From Brevundimonas naejangsanensis (GTDB lineage Bacteria; Pseudomonadota; Alphaproteobacteria; Caulobacterales; Caulobacteraceae): a DNA stretch of 64,000 nucleotides. The notes under the pieces were generated by a model. The model was not told the origin of the DNA, ran no database searches, and saw nothing but the letters and a program-made list of their open reading frames with translations. The position numbers were made by a program, and so were the translations under genes. Positions 10,958-21,173 of the stretch are shown here, one piece after another. The stretch's first letter is position 1. Every line of letters begins with the position of its first letter. The DNA lies in assembly GCF_003627995.1 (NCBI RefSeq), contig NZ_CP032707.1:2780501-2844500 (forward strand), written 5' to 3'.

Positions 10958-11272
10958 TCAGGTCTCGACGACGGCGTCGTGCACCCGGCTCTTCATGATC
11001 TGGGAGGCGCGGAAGCTGATGACGCGGCGGGGGTTGATGGCGGCCGGTTCGCCGGTCTTGGGGTTGCGGCCCATGCGGGCGCGTTTTTCGCGGACCTGGA
11101 AGACGCCGAAGCCCGATAGCTTGACCGTCTCCCCCTGCTCGAGGGAATCAACGATCAGGTCCAAAGTGCGCTCGACCAGTCCGGAGCATTCCTGCCGGGA
11201 CAGCCCGACCTCCTCATGGACCGCTTCGCACAAATCCGCCCGGGTAAGGGTCTGATGTCCGGCCACTTGCAT
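10958..11272 (-). CDS. ihfA: Integration host factor subunit alpha
   Basis: About 104 residues of the HU/IHF fold: [19 protein letters not shown] at the N-terminus, [11 protein letters not shown] in the beta saddle, then [18 protein letters not shown], the DNA-intercalating arm with its conserved Pro. It pairs with IhfB to bend DNA at promoters, replication and recombination sites. ATG 11272 has GGGGAG directly before it, which is too close. A GTG six bases later (11266, giving VAGHQTLTR) has the same Shine-Dalgarno at ideal spacing and may be the true start. An ATG at 11308 lacks a ribosome site. It sits between fabH and merR in one leftward group. Confidence 0.92.
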   Translation of the reverse strand: MQVAGHQTLTRADLCEAVHEEVGLSRQECSGLVERTLDLIVDSLEQGETVKLSGFGVFQVREKRARMGRNPKTGEPAAINPRRVISFRASQIMKSRVHDAVVET

Positions 11273-11340
11273 CTCCCCGCAATCAATCGGCGGGTCATTG
11301 AAGGGCAAAACGGCCGGAAATCAAAGTCCTCAATACGAAT

Positions 11341-12318
11341 CTAGAATCGGAAGGCGCAGGCTCCCCACGTCAGGCCGCCGCCCATGGCCTCGACCAGGAC
11401 CAGATCGCCCTTCTTGATGCGCCCGTCCTTGATGGCCACGTCCATCGCCAGCGGGATGGAGGCGGCCGAGGTGTTGGCGTGCATGGCCACGGTCGAGATG
11501 ACCTTGTCCTCGTCCAGGCCCAGGCGGTCGCCGACGCCCTTGATGATCCGCTGATTGGCCTGGTGCGGCACGAACCAGTCGATCTCGGGGATATCGACGC
11601 CGGCAACCTCGGCCGCCGACGTGATCGCTTCGGCGATGTTGACCACGGCGTGGCGGAACACCTGATTGCCCAGCATCCGCAGATGGCCGACCGTGCCGGT
11701 CGTGGCCGGGCCGCCGTCGACGTAGAGCATGTCGGACTTGGCGCCCTCGCAGCGCAGGGCGAAGCCCAGCACGCCACGATCTGCCTTGGTCCCCTGCCCT
11801 TCGCCGGGCTCCAGCACGAAGGCGCCGGCGCCGTCGCCGAACAGGACGCAGGTCGTGCGGTCCGTCCAGTCCATCAGCTTGGTCATTTCCTCCGCGCCGA
11901 TGACCAGGGCGCACTTGGCCTGGCCCCGGGCGACGAAACCGTCGGCCACGCTCAGCGCATAGACGAAGCCCGAGCAGACCGCCTGAACGTCGAAGGCGAT
12001 GCCCACCGGCGCGCCCAGCTTACGCTGGACGATGGCCGCCGTGGCCGGGAAGGTCTGGTCCGGCGTGGTGGTGGCGACGATGATCAGATCGACGTCCGCC
12101 GCCGTCTTGCCCGCATCGGCCAGGGCGCGTTCGGCGGCCTTCACCGCCAGGTCGCTGGTCGGCTCGTCGTCGCGGGCCTTGTGGCGCTGGCGGATGCCGG
12201 TGCGCTCGATGATCCATTCGTCGGAGGTGTCGACGATCTTGGCCAGATCCTCGTTGGTCACGACCTGCTCGGGCAGGAACGACCCCACTCCGGTGACGAC
12301 GCTACGAATGACGCTCAC
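11341..12318 (-). CDS. fabH: 3-oxoacyl-ACP synthase III
   Basis: A 325-residue KAS III that condenses acetyl-CoA (or another acyl-CoA) with malonyl-ACP to begin fatty acid synthesis. The catalytic triad is visible: Cys in DVQAVCSGF (about residue 113), His in WFVPHQAN (about 250) and Asn in MHANTSAAS (about 280). Length matches the family. The ATG overlaps the plsX stop by 4 nt, so the two are translationally coupled, as in the usual plsX-fabH arrangement that links phospholipid and fatty acid synthesis. Confidence 0.96.
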   Translation of the reverse strand: MSVIRSVVTGVGSFLPEQVVTNEDLAKIVDTSDEWIIERTGIRQRHKARDDEPTSDLAVKAAERALADAGKTAADVDLIIVATTTPDQTFPATAAIVQRKLGAPVGIAFDVQAVCSGFVYALSVADGFVARGQAKCALVIGAEEMTKLMDWTDRTTCVLFGDGAGAFVLEPGEGQGTKADRGVLGFALRCEGAKSDMLYVDGGPATTGTVGHLRMLGNQVFRHAVVNIAEAITSAAEVAGVDIPEIDWFVPHQANQRIIKGVGDRLGLDEDKVISTVAMHANTSAASIPLAMDVAIKDGRIKKGDLVLVEAMGGGLTWGACAFRF

Positions 12319-13385
12319 TTTTGGGTTTCTCCCATGACGGCGGGCGCAGGCTCATCCATGGCGGCCGCCAGACGCGCGAAATTGGCGCTGACCTTGGTCA
12401 GATAGTCACTGCGGGCCAGTTCGACAGCCACGCGGATGGCGTTTCCATAACCCTCGGCCGTGGCGCCGCCGTGGCTTTTCACGACAATTCCGTTCAGGCC
12501 CAGCAAGGGTCCGCCGTTGACGCTGCTCGGATCGATCCGGCGCGCCATCTTCTTGAGGGCCGGCATGGCGATCAATGCGCCCAGCTTGGCGAGCGGGCCG
12601 GAGGTCAGCGCCTCCTTCAGCAGGCCGGAGATGAAACGGGCCGTGCCCTCGGCCGTCTTCAGGGCGATGTTGCCGGTGAAGCCGTCGGTCACCACCACGT
12701 CCACCGTCCCGGCGGCGATGTCATGCCCCTCGACGAAGCCGGTATAATTCACGGGCACGGCGTCGGTGCGCAGCACGGCGTGGGCCTCGCGCACCTCTTC
12801 ATGGCCCTTCATGTCTTCGGAGCCGACGTTCAGCAGGCCGACCGTCGGCCGCTCCACGCCATACACGGCGGATTGGAAGGCCTCGCCCATGATGGCGAAC
12901 TCGACCAGTTGGCGCGCGTCGCTGCCGATATTGGCGCCGACGTCCAGAACGGCCGTGAAGCCGCGCTTGGTGGGCCAACTGGCGACGATGGCCGGGCGCT
13001 CCAGCCCGTCGACGGCCATGCGCAGGATCAGTTTCGAGATCGCCATCAGGGCGCCGGTGTTGCCCGCCGAGACGGCGGCCTGGGCCTCGCCCGCCTTCAC
13101 CGCCTCGATCGCGTTCCACAGGCTGGAGCCCTTGCCCCGGCGCATGGCCTGGGCGGGCTTTTCGTCCATGGCGACGACCTTGTCCGTGTGACGGACCTGG
13201 CAGACATCATCCGACAGTCCGCAGCGCGCCATCTCGGCGCGGATCGCGGCCTCGTCGCCGTGCAGCAGGAAACGGACCCCGTCGCCGCCATAGCGCGAGA
13301 AATAAGCCTTCACGCCGCCGACCACGACGGAGGGACCGTGGTCCCCGCCCATGGCGTCGAGCGAGATCAGTGTGGATGATGCCAA
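12315..13385 (-). CDS. plsX: Phosphate acyltransferase PlsX
   Basis: A 356-residue PlsX, which makes acyl-phosphate from acyl-ACP for PlsY in phosphatidate synthesis; it is a peripheral inner-membrane enzyme. Hallmarks are the N-terminal [25 protein letters not shown] near residue 106 and [14 protein letters not shown] near 235. The start appears to be TTG at 13385. Unlike many bacteria, no rpmF (ribosomal protein L32) lies between the DUF177 gene and plsX; the 99-nt gap is too short for it and shows no L32-like peptide. Confidence 0.95.
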   Translation of the reverse strand: MASSTLISLDAMGGDHGPSVVVGGVKAYFSRYGGDGVRFLLHGDEAAIRAEMARCGLSDDVCQVRHTDKVVAMDEKPAQAMRRGKGSSLWNAIEAVKAGEAQAAVSAGNTGALMAISKLILRMAVDGLERPAIVASWPTKRGFTAVLDVGANIGSDARQLVEFAIMGEAFQSAVYGVERPTVGLLNVGSEDMKGHEEVREAHAVLRTDAVPVNYTGFVEGHDIAAGTVDVVVTDGFTGNIALKTAEGTARFISGLLKEALTSGPLAKLGALIAMPALKKMARRIDPSSVNGGPLLGLNGIVVKSHGGATAEGYGNAIRVAVELARSDYLTKVSANFARLAAAMDEPAPAVMGETQK

Positions 13386-13484
13386 GTGGAAATCGACTCC
13401 GTCGCCGTCTTGTCGCGGCGCTTCATGTTAAGGCGGGCGGACGAAAATGTCGCACCCCGTGGATGCAACCGGGGCGCCCTTAGG

Positions 13485-14012
13485 TCAACTCTTGTCCGAG
13501 CCGTCCGGCTTCAGCGCCCGCAGCACGCCGAAAGGCGAGATCTCGCCGGGCTCGGGCGGCTGCTCGAACACCGCGCCTTCCTTGCGGGGATAGGGGTCCA
13601 GGCACAGGGCCAACTGCTCCACGGCGTACTGGCCCAGGTCGATCTGGCCGTTCTCCACCACGTCGGGCGAATCATCGTCCAGCTCCAGGTCGATCTCGCC
13701 CTCTTCCAACGGGGGCGTGTCCGAGGCCTCGACCAGATTGATCTCGAAGCGTTCGTCGACATGGACCGGCAAGGGCTCCAGCGTCAGAACGCAGGACTGG
13801 ACCGCATCGGCTGCGACGCGGCCGGTCAGCCGCCAGCCCGACACCGTCGCCGTGACCTCCAGGTCCGCCTCGAATCGATCCAGCGACTTCAGGTTCAGCG
13901 CCCGGGCGATGCGGACGCGCGCCTCGGCGTCCGGCTCCAGATGCCGGGAAAGGCCCGCTCCGATCTGGTGCAGGCGGACGGGGTCGCTGAAAGGCAGGGT
14001 GGGAATCGTCAT
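13485..14012 (-). CDS. YceD/DUF177 family protein
   Basis: A 175-residue protein of the YceD (DUF177) family. The features seen are the opening region SDPVRLHQIG, a central DAVQSCVLTLEPLPVHV segment with the family's single conserved Cys, and an acidic C-terminal half (EEGEIDLELDDDSPDVV). Homologues are linked to 23S rRNA accumulation and sit next to rpmF/plsX. Its start overlaps the end of the upstream chaperone gene by 4 nt (ATGA). The molecular role in alphaproteobacteria is not firmly known. Confidence 0.86.
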   Translation of the reverse strand: MTIPTLPFSDPVRLHQIGAGLSRHLEPDAEARVRIARALNLKSLDRFEADLEVTATVSGWRLTGRVAADAVQSCVLTLEPLPVHVDERFEINLVEASDTPPLEEGEIDLELDDDSPDVVENGQIDLGQYAVEQLALCLDPYPRKEGAVFEQPPEPGEISPFGVLRALKPDGSDKS

Positions 14013-14536
14013 GCGATGATCATGGCCCAGTCCGGCGCCTTTTCCACGGCGGAAGTCGCCTGGCGCGACAGCCGGTCATGCGATTCCAACGCGTAACGGG
14101 TCAGTTCGGCCCCGTCGGCGGGGTTTTCGCTCTCGAACACGTTGCGCGCGATCGAGGCCTGGAAGCCCGCGTGGTCGCCTTCGCGCAGCGCCTTCTCATA
14201 GGCGCTCATGCGGCCATAGAGCGCCTCGCCCAGCTTACGCATCTTCTTGCCGACCGAAACGTCGCCGACGCCCAGTTCACGCAGCACATTGTCCAGCGCC
14301 GAGACATAGGCGTCAAACACCTTCTGAGCCAGGTCGGCGCCGCGCTCGCCATCGGCCTTCATCCGCACGAACAGCAGCAGGACATGCAGGGTGTACAGTT
14401 CGAAGCGCGCGTCGATTCGGTCGGCCACGCCCAGGCGGGCGTAGAAATCGGGCTGGCGCGCCTGTTCGACCGCCAGGGCGTAAAGGCCCTGCGCATGCCG
14501 CTCTTGCGTCTGTCGTCTGAAGAGTGTCTTGAACAT
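14009..14536 (-). CDS. Ubiquinol-cytochrome c chaperone family protein (CBP3-like)
   Basis: A 175-residue mostly helical protein of the CBP3/UQCC1 family. Characteristic segments are RIDARFELYTLHVLLLFVRM near residue 45 and the region around FDAYVSALDNVLRELGVGDVSVGKKMRKL. In mitochondria the family aids cytochrome b / bc1 complex assembly; in alphaproteobacteria it is conserved beside the DUF177 gene, and a similar job is inferred. It is read leftward and divergent from bamE across a 90-bp gap that must hold both promoters. Confidence 0.87.
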   Translation of the reverse strand: MFKTLFRRQTQERHAQGLYALAVEQARQPDFYARLGVADRIDARFELYTLHVLLLFVRMKADGERGADLAQKVFDAYVSALDNVLRELGVGDVSVGKKMRKLGEALYGRMSAYEKALREGDHAGFQASIARNVFESENPADGAELTRYALESHDRLSRQATSAVEKAPDWAMIIA

Positions 14537-14626
14537 AGGATTTCACGGCCCCTTTTCCGCCGCGCCGTTGCACTAGGACGCAGCGACGGTTAGGTCAAAG
14601 ACCTTGTTCCTAGAGGCCCATCGCCG

Positions 14627-15106
14627 ATGCCCCGTTTTACGTCGCTCATCATCGCCGCCTCGCTCGCCGCCGCCGCGGGCGCCTGCGCCCCGGTCGTCGC
14701 CACCCAGGGGTTCCAGGCGGTGGACGCCAAGCCCCAGGATATCGAGGCCGGCGTCGACACCCGCGAGACCGTGCTGGCCAAGCTGGGCACGCCCTCGACG
14801 ACCTCGACCTTCGAGACCGACAGCGTCTGGTACTACCTGACCCAGACGACGCAGCGCTACACCTATAACAAGCCCCAAGTGTCGCAGCGCTCGGTCACCG
14901 AGATCACCTTCGGCGAAGGCGGCGACAAGGTCGCCAGCGTGCGCACCCTGGGCCTGGAAGACGGCCGTCAGATCGCCATGGAGCGGCGCGAGACGCCGAC
15001 CCGCGGCCGCCAGCTGACCATCCTCGAACAGCTGCTCGGCAACGTCGGCCGCGGCCAGCTGCCGCGCACCGAGGACGAAGTCCCCGGCCAGCGCCGCCCG
15101 GACTAA
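14627..15106 (+). CDS. bamE: Outer membrane protein assembly factor BamE (SmpA/OmlA lipoprotein)
   Basis: A 159-residue lipoprotein with signal peptide MPRFTSLIIAASLAAAAG and lipobox ending in Cys20 (AGAC). The SmpA/OmlA fold follows: GVDTRETVLAKLGTPSTTS is the typical helix-turn, then SVWYYL and the strand VTEITFGEGGDKV. It belongs to the BAM complex that inserts beta-barrel proteins in the outer membrane. The C-terminal tail (TRGRQLTILEQLLGN) is longer than in E. coli but usual for alphaproteobacteria. A bidirectional terminator follows. Confidence 0.93.
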   Translation: MPRFTSLIIAASLAAAAGACAPVVATQGFQAVDAKPQDIEAGVDTRETVLAKLGTPSTTSTFETDSVWYYLTQTTQRYTYNKPQVSQRSVTEITFGEGGDKVASVRTLGLEDGRQIAMERRETPTRGRQLTILEQLLGNVGRGQLPRTEDEVPGQRRPD

Positions 15107-15181
15107 GGGCCCCTTTCGTCAGACTGCGGCGCCCCTCAAGCCGCGAACGACCGCGTCGCGCGCACAGGGTCCCAAAAGATA

Positions 15182-15218
15182 ACGCCCCGGAGATCGCTCT
15201 CCGGGGCGTCTTTAGTTT
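15182..15218 (+). terminator. Bidirectional rho-independent terminator between bamE and hppA
   Basis: A perfect 12-bp stem (acgccccggaga / tctccggggcgt) with a tcgc loop spans 15182-15209. It is followed by ctttagttt on the plus strand and, on the minus strand, by TATCTTTTGGG. It lies between the convergent genes bamE and hppA, so it can serve both. Confidence 0.85.
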
Positions 15219-15231
15219 CAGCGAAGCGTCC

Positions 15232-17382
15232 TTAGACGATCTTGCCGCTCGCCAGCACCGCCAGCAGCAGAAGCGCCACGATGTTGGTGATCTTGATCAT
15301 GGGGTTCACCGCCGGACCCGAGGTGTCCTTGTAGGGATCGCCCACAGTGTCGCCGGTGACGGCGGCCTTGTGCGCTTCCGAGCCCTTACCGTGAACCACG
15401 CCGTTTTTGTCAGTGAAGCCTTCTTCGATCAGCTTCTTGGCGTTGTCCCAGGCGCCGCCGCCCGACGTCATGGAGATGGCGACGAACAGGCCCGTCACGA
15501 TCACCCCCATCAGCATGGCCCCCAGCGCAGCGAAGGCGTTGGCCTTGTCCGGCTGGATGAACAGGATGACGACGAACAGGACGATCGGCGAGAGCACCGG
15601 CAGCAGCGACGGCACGATCATCTCGCGAATGGCCGCGCTGGTCAGGATGTCCACGGCCCGGCCGTATTCCGGCTTGGTCTGGAACGTCATGATGCCCGGG
15701 TTCTCGCGGAACTGACGACGCACCTCGGCCACGACGGCCTCGGCCGCGCGCCCAACCGCCGTCATCGCCAGCCCGCCGAACAGGAAGGGCAGAAGCCCCC
15801 CGAACAGCAGGCCGATCACGACATAAGGGTTGGACAGGTCAAAGGCGACCACGCCCAGTCCGTGGAAGAAGCTGCCCGGCTGCGCCTCGGCCGCGAAGAA
15901 CTTGAGGTCCTCCACATAGGCCGCGAACAGCACCAGCGCCCCCAGGCCCGCCGAACCGATGGCGTAGCCCTTGGTCACGGCCTTGGTGGTGTTGCCCACC
16001 GCGTCCAGGGCGTCGGTTGAGACCCGGACTTCCGGCGGCAGACCCGCCATCTCGGCGATGCCGCCCGCGTTGTCGGTGACCGGACCGAAGGCGTCCAGCG
16101 CCACGATCATCCCCGCCACGCCCAGCATGGTCGTGGTGGCGATGGCGATGCCGAACAGGCCCGCCAGTTGGAAGGCTGCGACGATGCCCACGATGATGGT
16201 CAGCGCAGGCAGGGCCGTGGACTCCAGGGAGACAGCCAGGCCCTGGATCACATTGGTGCCGTGCCCCGAGACGGAGGCGTTGGCCACTGACTTCACCGGA
16301 CGGAAGCCCGTGCCAGTGTAGTACTCGGTGATCACCACGATGGCCGCCGTGACCAGCAGGCCGACGACGCCCGACCAGAACAGGTTCATCGGCTGGATCA
16401 GCAGGCCGCCCGAGGTTTCGACCGCGCCGGGCAGCATGGAGCGGATCACCCACCAGACCGCCACGACCGAGAGGAGTCCGGTCACGACCAGCCCCTGGTA
16501 CAGGGCGCCCATGATGTTGCCCCCCTTGCCCAGGCGGACAAAGAAGCTTCCGACGATCGAGGTCACGATGCAGACGCCGCAGATGGCCAGCGGCAGCAGC
16601 ATCATCACGTCGACATAGGGCTGGTTGCGGAAGAAGATCGCCGCCAGAACCATGGTCGCCACGGTCGTGACGGCATACGTCTCGAACAGGTCGGCGGCCA
16701 TGCCCGCACAGTCGCCGACGTTGTCGCCCACATTGTCCGCGATGGTGGCGGCGTTGCGGGGATCATCCTCTGGAATGCCGGCTTCGACCTTGCCCACCAT
16801 GTCACCGCCCACGTCGGCCCCCTTGGTGAAGATGCCGCCGCCCAGTCGCGCGAAGATGGAGATCAGCGAGGCGCCGAAGCCCAGCGCCACCAGGCCGTCG
16901 ACCACGGCGCGGCTGGTGCTTTCAAAGCCCATGCCCTGGGTCATGAAGGCGTAGTAGCCCGACACGCCCAGCAAGGCCCCACCCGCCACGAACATGCCCG
17001 TGATGGCCCCCGAGCGGAAGGCCAGGTCCAGTCCCTTGGACAGGCTCTGCGACGCCGCCTGGGCGGTGCGCACATTGGCCCGCACGGAGATCAGCATCCC
17101 CGCGAAGCCGGCCGCGCCCGACAGGACGGCGCCGATCAGGAAGCCGAGCGCCGCCCATGGCCCGATAAGAAAAAAGGCCGCGACCAAGATCACGACCCCG
17201 ACAATGCCAATCGTTGTGTACTGACGCTTCAGATAAGCGGAGGCGCCTTCCTGGATCGCCGCGGCGATCTCACGCATCCGTTCACTACCACTGTCGGCCT
17301 TCATCAAGGCAGCGGTCTGGACGGCGCCGTAAAGCACCCCCAGCGCGCCGGCCGCGATGACCAGCCAAAGATATGACGTCAT
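15232..17382 (-). CDS. hppA: Membrane-bound H+-translocating pyrophosphatase, K+-independent type
   Basis: A 716-residue, multi-helix membrane pyrophosphatase that couples PPi hydrolysis to proton pumping. The PPi/Mg-binding stretch [14 protein letters not shown] and the following [19 protein letters not shown] are intact, as is the C-terminal [17 protein letters not shown]. The motif GNTTKA carries Lys (about residue 467) where K+-dependent enzymes have Ala, which marks the K+-independent H+-pumping class. It is a single gene facing bamE. Its role would be energy conservation from biosynthetic PPi; no regulation is visible. Confidence 0.96.
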   Translation of the reverse strand: MTSYLWLVIAAGALGVLYGAVQTAALMKADSGSERMREIAAAIQEGASAYLKRQYTTIGIVGVVILVAAFFLIGPWAALGFLIGAVLSGAAGFAGMLISVRANVRTAQAASQSLSKGLDLAFRSGAITGMFVAGGALLGVSGYYAFMTQGMGFESTSRAVVDGLVALGFGASLISIFARLGGGIFTKGADVGGDMVGKVEAGIPEDDPRNAATIADNVGDNVGDCAGMAADLFETYAVTTVATMVLAAIFFRNQPYVDVMMLLPLAICGVCIVTSIVGSFFVRLGKGGNIMGALYQGLVVTGLLSVVAVWWVIRSMLPGAVETSGGLLIQPMNLFWSGVVGLLVTAAIVVITEYYTGTGFRPVKSVANASVSGHGTNVIQGLAVSLESTALPALTIIVGIVAAFQLAGLFGIAIATTTMLGVAGMIVALDAFGPVTDNAGGIAEMAGLPPEVRVSTDALDAVGNTTKAVTKGYAIGSAGLGALVLFAAYVEDLKFFAAEAQPGSFFHGLGVVAFDLSNPYVVIGLLFGGLLPFLFGGLAMTAVGRAAEAVVAEVRRQFRENPGIMTFQTKPEYGRAVDILTSAAIREMIVPSLLPVLSPIVLFVVILFIQPDKANAFAALGAMLMGVIVTGLFVAISMTSGGGAWDNAKKLIEEGFTDKNGVVHGKGSEAHKAAVTGDTVGDPYKDTSGPAVNPMIKITNIVALLLLAVLASGKIV

Positions 17383-17564
17383 GGCGTTTCCAAGCCCTAT
17401 GCAACTAAGCGCGCGGTTCCATGGGCATTGCTACGGGCGATTTTCGCCTCTCGGCCGCCTTCCGGTCCCCCCGTGCGCGTACAGACGCGAATTCACGCCC
17501 CTCGGGAATTGCGGCTAAATCGTGCCAAATGCGGCGGCGTGGCGCAACAGCGCTCTTTGGACCC

Positions 17565-17996
17565 CTACGCGCCCCGGACTCCAGCCCTGCGGCGCGCCGC
17601 CTGGCTGGCGATCTCGACCCGCGTCACCGCGCCAGGACCGATCAGCCGCGCGGCCGAGCGAATCAGGCTGGCGCTCAGCGCCGCCTCATCCAGGCGGGTC
17701 CAGTCGTCCTTGAGTACGAAGGGCGTGGCGTGCCCGGCGCGCACCAGAGCGTCGCGCAGATGGGGCTCCTTGGCGCGCACCGCCTCGGGCGACTGCCCGG
17801 GTCCCAGGTGCAGCTTCAGGGCGATGAAGACGTAGTTGCGGACCCGGCCGTCGACGATCACGGGCAGGCCCACCCCCGTCAGGTCGACGACCGCCGGCCC
17901 CGGATCGGCCGCCGGCTCGCTGGCGCGCGCGACGCCCGCCGCGCCCCCAGCGGTCAAAAGGGCGAATGCGGTCTGGAGGAACCTGCGGCGTTGCAT
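17565..17996 (-). CDS. Hypothetical exported protein with Tat-like signal
   Basis: A 143-residue protein starting MQRRRFLQTAFALLTAGG, with an Arg-rich head before a hydrophobic core and an ARASE cleavage region, so Tat or Sec export is expected. The mature part has one compact domain (VVDLTGVGLPVIVDGRVRN, then YVFIALKLHL and EAVRAKEPHLRDALVRAGH) that vaguely recalls FliL-type flagellar/periplasmic domains; this is only an impression. The start at 17996 is preferred over one 30 nt upstream because it places the Arg cluster next to the hydrophobic core. It lies alone between hppA and thiL, read leftward. Function unknown. Confidence 0.72.
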   Translation of the reverse strand: MQRRRFLQTAFALLTAGGAAGVARASEPAADPGPAVVDLTGVGLPVIVDGRVRNYVFIALKLHLGPGQSPEAVRAKEPHLRDALVRAGHATPFVLKDDWTRLDEAALSASLIRSAARLIGPGAVTRVEIASQAARRRAGVRGA

Positions 17997-18069
17997 TCGA
18001 CGAACATCGCTCCTGCGCGTTAGCAATCCGTTGCGTCTAGCGCGTCTTCAACGCCCGCAACCGCTGCGC

Positions 18070-19059
18070 CTAGTCGTGCGTCCAGCCGGTGCGAGTCGGG
18101 GTGATCTCCTGGCCGTGATAGCGCACCGACAGGCCCTGCCCGGCCGTCACGCGCCCGACCCGCGTCAGGCGCAGATGGCGTCGCTCCGCCTCGCGGCGCA
18201 GGGCGTTCTCGGCGCCCGCCGGGGCGGTCAGCAGGATTTCGTAGTCGTCCCCGCCGGAGGCCAGAAGCTCCAGCGCCGCCTGGGGATCGACCCTCCCGTC
18301 GAACCAGGCCTGAGCGGCCGCCGACATGGGCAGGACCTCCAGGTCGATTTCGATGCCCACGCCGCTGGCCTCGGCGATGTGGCCCGCGTCGGCCAGAAGG
18401 CCGTCGGAGACGTCGGCGCTGGCGGTGGCCAGGCCCAGGACCACGGGGGCGAACTCCACGCGCGGCATGGGGGTGCGATAGGCGGCCTCCAGCGCATCGC
18501 GACGCTCGGGCTCCAGCGTCAGGGTCGCCTGGGCGGCCTGCAGCCCCAGCCAGCCGTCGCCGATCGTGCCGGTGACAAACAGCAGGTCGCCCGGCCGCGC
18601 CCCGGCCCGGCTGACGGCGGCGCCCGACGGCGCCCAGCCCATCATGGTGGCCGAGAAGCTGGCCGGTCCCGGCGTCTTCACCGTGTCACCGCCCAGCAGG
18701 GAAATGTCGAAGATGGCCTGGTCGCGCCTCAGGCCGGAGACGAAGGCCTCGCGCTCGGGCCAGCCGCAGCGCTCGGACCAGTGGCAGGCCAGGAGGTAGC
18801 CGAACGGTTCGGCCCCCTTTGCGGCCAGATCGGACAGGTTCACCCGCAGCAGCTTCTGAGCCACCGTGTCCAGCGGATCGTCGGGCAGGAAGTGGACGCC
18901 CTCGACGATGGCGTCCTTGGTCAGCACTAGGTCGTGCCCCGGACGCGAGGGCAGCACGGCCACGTCGTCGGCCAGCCCCCTCGCCCATTCCGGGTGGGCC
19001 AGCGGCTTCAGCAGCCGCTGGATGGTCTCGAATTCGCCGGCGACGTCAATCGCGGGCAT
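18070..19059 (-). CDS. thiL: Thiamine-monophosphate kinase
   Basis: A 329-residue ThiL, the ATP-dependent last step to thiamine pyrophosphate. Motifs are [10 protein letters not shown] (nucleotide/metal site), [36 protein letters not shown] and [13 protein letters not shown]. The ATG at 19059 ([11 protein letters not shown]) overlaps the nusB end by 14 nt; one 18 nt upstream (19077) is also possible. The nusB-thiL coupling is widespread. No TPP riboswitch is seen. Confidence 0.94.
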   Translation of the reverse strand: MPAIDVAGEFETIQRLLKPLAHPEWARGLADDVAVLPSRPGHDLVLTKDAIVEGVHFLPDDPLDTVAQKLLRVNLSDLAAKGAEPFGYLLACHWSERCGWPEREAFVSGLRRDQAIFDISLLGGDTVKTPGPASFSATMMGWAPSGAAVSRAGARPGDLLFVTGTIGDGWLGLQAAQATLTLEPERRDALEAAYRTPMPRVEFAPVVLGLATASADVSDGLLADAGHIAEASGVGIEIDLEVLPMSAAAQAWFDGRVDPQAALELLASGGDDYEILLTAPAGAENALRREAERRHLRLTRVGRVTAGQGLSVRYHGQEITPTRTGWTHD

Positions 19060-19585
19060 CGCGCGCCACGCCGTCAAGCGCCGCGTTCACGAACTTCGCC
19101 TCCGCGTCGTCGAAGAAGGCCTTGGCCAGTTCGACGTATTCGTCGATGACGATCTCGCGCGGGACCTCGGGCTTGTGCAGCAGCTCCCACGCGCCGCAGC
19201 GCAGCAGGGCGCGCAGGGTCGCGTCGAGACGCTCCAGACGCCAGTTGGACGCCAGACGGGCCTTGATGGCCTCATCGACGCCGCGCTGATGCTCGACCAC
19301 GCCGTGGACCGTGTCCGAGAACCAGTCCTCGTCGGCCTCGGCCAGGGGCTGGCCCTCGATGTCGGCGTCGAAACGGAAGTTGCGGAACTCGCTGACCACG
19401 GTCTCCACACCCTCCCCCGCCAGTTCCATCTGGTACAGGGCCTGGACGGCGGCCAGACGCGCGACCGTGCGGGCCCGGCGCTGGCGCGACGACAGCTGGG
19501 GCTCGGCGCGGGCCTTCTCGGCCTCGGCCAGTTGCGCCATCACCTCGGCGACGGTGGCGGGGGCGGTCTTCGGGGCTTCGCTCAC
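19046..19585 (-). CDS. nusB: Transcription antitermination factor NusB
   Basis: A 179-residue NusB with an N-terminal extension of about 35 residues rich in Ala/Glu ahead of the usual core [20 protein letters not shown]. The C-terminal helices include [21 protein letters not shown], typical of the family. It binds boxA RNA with NusE/S10 for rRNA antitermination. The start is a GTG overlapping the ribH stop (GTGA). It belongs to the rib-nusB-thiL operon. Confidence 0.93.
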   Translation of the reverse strand: MSEAPKTAPATVAEVMAQLAEAEKARAEPQLSSRQRRARTVARLAAVQALYQMELAGEGVETVVSEFRNFRFDADIEGQPLAEADEDWFSDTVHGVVEHQRGVDEAIKARLASNWRLERLDATLRALLRCGAWELLHKPEVPREIVIDEYVELAKAFFDDAEAKFVNAALDGVARDARD

Positions 19586-20043
19586 GAGGCCAGTCCTCCG
19601 CGCAGACGCTTGCGCAATTCGATCAGGTCCAGGCAGGCGCGCGCGGCGCCGCCGCCCTTGTCGCCTTCGCTGATGCGGGCGCGGGCCCAGGCCTGATCCT
19701 CGTCCTCGGTCGTCAGGATGCCGTTGCCGATGGCCAGACCCTTGAGGCCCAGCTGGGTGATGCCGGCGGCCGACTGATCCGAGACGATCTCGAAGTGATA
19801 GGTCTCGCCGCGGATCACGCAGCCCAGGGCGACATAGCCGTCATAGCGCGGCGCGGTCGGATAGCGGCCGGCTTCCTCGGCCATGGCGATGGCCGTGGGC
19901 ACCTCCAGGGCGCCGGGCACGGTCACGACGTCGAACTGGACGCCCTGCGCGCGCAAGGTGTCCTTCGCCCCTTCCAGAAGGGCGTCGGCCAGTTCGTCAT
20001 AAAAGCGCGCCTCGACGATGAGGACGCGGGTGGGATCGTTCAG
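19582..20043 (-). CDS. ribH: 6,7-dimethyl-8-ribityllumazine synthase, probable CTG start
   Basis: Lumazine synthase of 153 residues. The N-terminus [20 protein letters not shown] holds the first strand and the aromatic active-site residue, [12 protein letters not shown] the substrate loop, and [17 protein letters not shown] the catalytic His (about residue 86) region. No ATG, GTG or TTG precedes this N-terminus in frame. The only candidate is CTG at 20041-20043, which overlaps the upstream stop as CTGA, exactly like the ATGA/GTGA couplings around it, with GGAGAAG about 8 nt upstream. A TTG at 19956 would delete the first strand and is rejected. Converts 5-amino-6-ribitylaminouracil plus dihydroxybutanone phosphate to lumazine. 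Confidence 0.9.
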   Translation of the reverse strand: MNDPTRVLIVEARFYDELADALLEGAKDTLRAQGVQFDVVTVPGALEVPTAIAMAEEAGRYPTAPRYDGYVALGCVIRGETYHFEIVSDQSAAGITQLGLKGLAIGNGILTTEDEDQAWARARISEGDKGGGAARACLDLIELRKRLRGGLAS

Positions 20044-21173
20044 GATTGGTCTTCTCCGTCCATGTCGCGCCAGCCCACGATACGCAGGCCGTAGCCTTCC
20101 AGCGCCGTCGGATTGGGACGAGTCGAACTCATGATGATCATGTCGCGGACGCCGAGATCCAGCAGGATCTGGGCGCCGACGCCATAGGCCTTGATCGCGC
20201 GATCAGCAGCGGCGGGCTTGTCGCCCCCGACCAGCCGCTCGGACAGCCGGTGCAGGCCGGGATCGCGCAGGAAGACGGCCACGCCGGGGCCGTCGTTGCT
20301 GCTCAGCGCCTTGAGGGCGCGAGGGATGTAGTCCTGGCGGGCCTCGACGTGGCCCAGCAGGTCGGCGGCGAAGTCGATCTGGTGCATGCGCACCACGGTC
20401 GGCTTGGCCGGGTCGATGTCGCCATGGACCAGGGCGATGTGCTCGGCGCCCTCAATGGTGTTCTTATAGACGATCATGCGGAACGGCCCGCCGTGGACGC
20501 TCTCGAACGGCGTGTCCAGCACGCGCTCGACGAAGCGCTCGGTGCGGCGGCGATAGGCGATCAGGTCGGCGATGGTGCCGATCTTCAGCCCGTGCAGCTG
20601 GGCGAAGGCGATCAGGTCGGGCATCCGCGCCATCGTCCCGTCGTCCTTGATGATCTCGCAGATCACCCCGGCCGGGGTCAGGCCGGCCATGCGGCTGATG
20701 TCCACGGCCGCCTCGGTATGGCCGGTGCGGACCAGGACGCCGCCGTCGCGCGCGACCAGGGGGAAGATGTGGCCCGGCGAGACGATGTCGTCCGGCCCCT
20801 TGGTCGGGTCGGCCGCCACCTGGACCGTGCGGGCGCGGTCGGCGGCGCTGATGCCGGTCGTCACGCCTTCCTTGGCCTCGATCGAGATGGTGAAGGCCGT
20901 GCCCATGCTCTCGCGGTTTTCGGCGGCCATCGGCGGCAGGCGCAGCTGCTTGGCCCGCTCGGCCGTCATGGCCAGGCAGACCAGGCCCCGCGCGTGCTTG
21001 ATCATGAAGTTGATCTGATCCGGCGTCGCGAACTGGGCCGGAATGATGATGTCGCCCTCGTTCTCGCGATCCTCGGCGTCGACCAGGATGTAGGGCCGCC
21101 CGTTGCGGGCGTCCTCGATGATGTCCTCGATCGGGCTGATGGGGCTGTCGTTCATATTGGCTGCCAGTTGCAT
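20040..21173 (-). CDS. ribB: 3,4-dihydroxy-2-butanone-4-phosphate synthase with degenerate GTP cyclohydrolase II-like half (RibBX type)
   Basis: A 377-residue fusion. The first half (about 13-205) is a good DHBP synthase: [29 protein letters not shown] and [16 protein letters not shown]. The second half aligns with GTP cyclohydrolase II only in its frame ([26 protein letters not shown]). It lacks the three zinc Cys ([13 protein letters not shown] stands where the Cys cluster belongs) and the RQEGRG loop ([10 protein letters not shown] instead). It probably cannot open GTP, as proposed for alphaproteobacterial RibBX proteins, so a separate RibA must exist elsewhere. Start ATG 21173 overlaps the ribE stop (TGATG). 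Same operon as ribE and ribH. Confidence 0.92.
   Translation of the reverse strand: MQLAANMNDSPISPIEDIIEDARNGRPYILVDAEDRENEGDIIIPAQFATPDQINFMIKHARGLVCLAMTAERAKQLRLPPMAAENRESMGTAFTISIEAKEGVTTGISAADRARTVQVAADPTKGPDDIVSPGHIFPLVARDGGVLVRTGHTEAAVDISRMAGLTPAGVICEIIKDDGTMARMPDLIAFAQLHGLKIGTIADLIAYRRRTERFVERVLDTPFESVHGGPFRMIVYKNTIEGAEHIALVHGDIDPAKPTVVRMHQIDFAADLLGHVEARQDYIPRALKALSSNDGPGVAVFLRDPGLHRLSERLVGGDKPAAADRAIKAYGVGAQILLDLGVRDMIIMSSTRPNPTALEGYGLRIVGWRDMDGEDQS

Noticed and set aside
13386-13484. rpmF (L32) between the DUF177 gene and plsX
   Set aside because: The usual place was checked, but the 99-nt gap has no frame with L32-like basic sequence or zinc Cys pairs.
19582-19956. Short ribH starting at TTG 19956
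   Set aside because: It would lack the first beta strand and the active-site aromatic residue that are plainly encoded upstream in the same frame.
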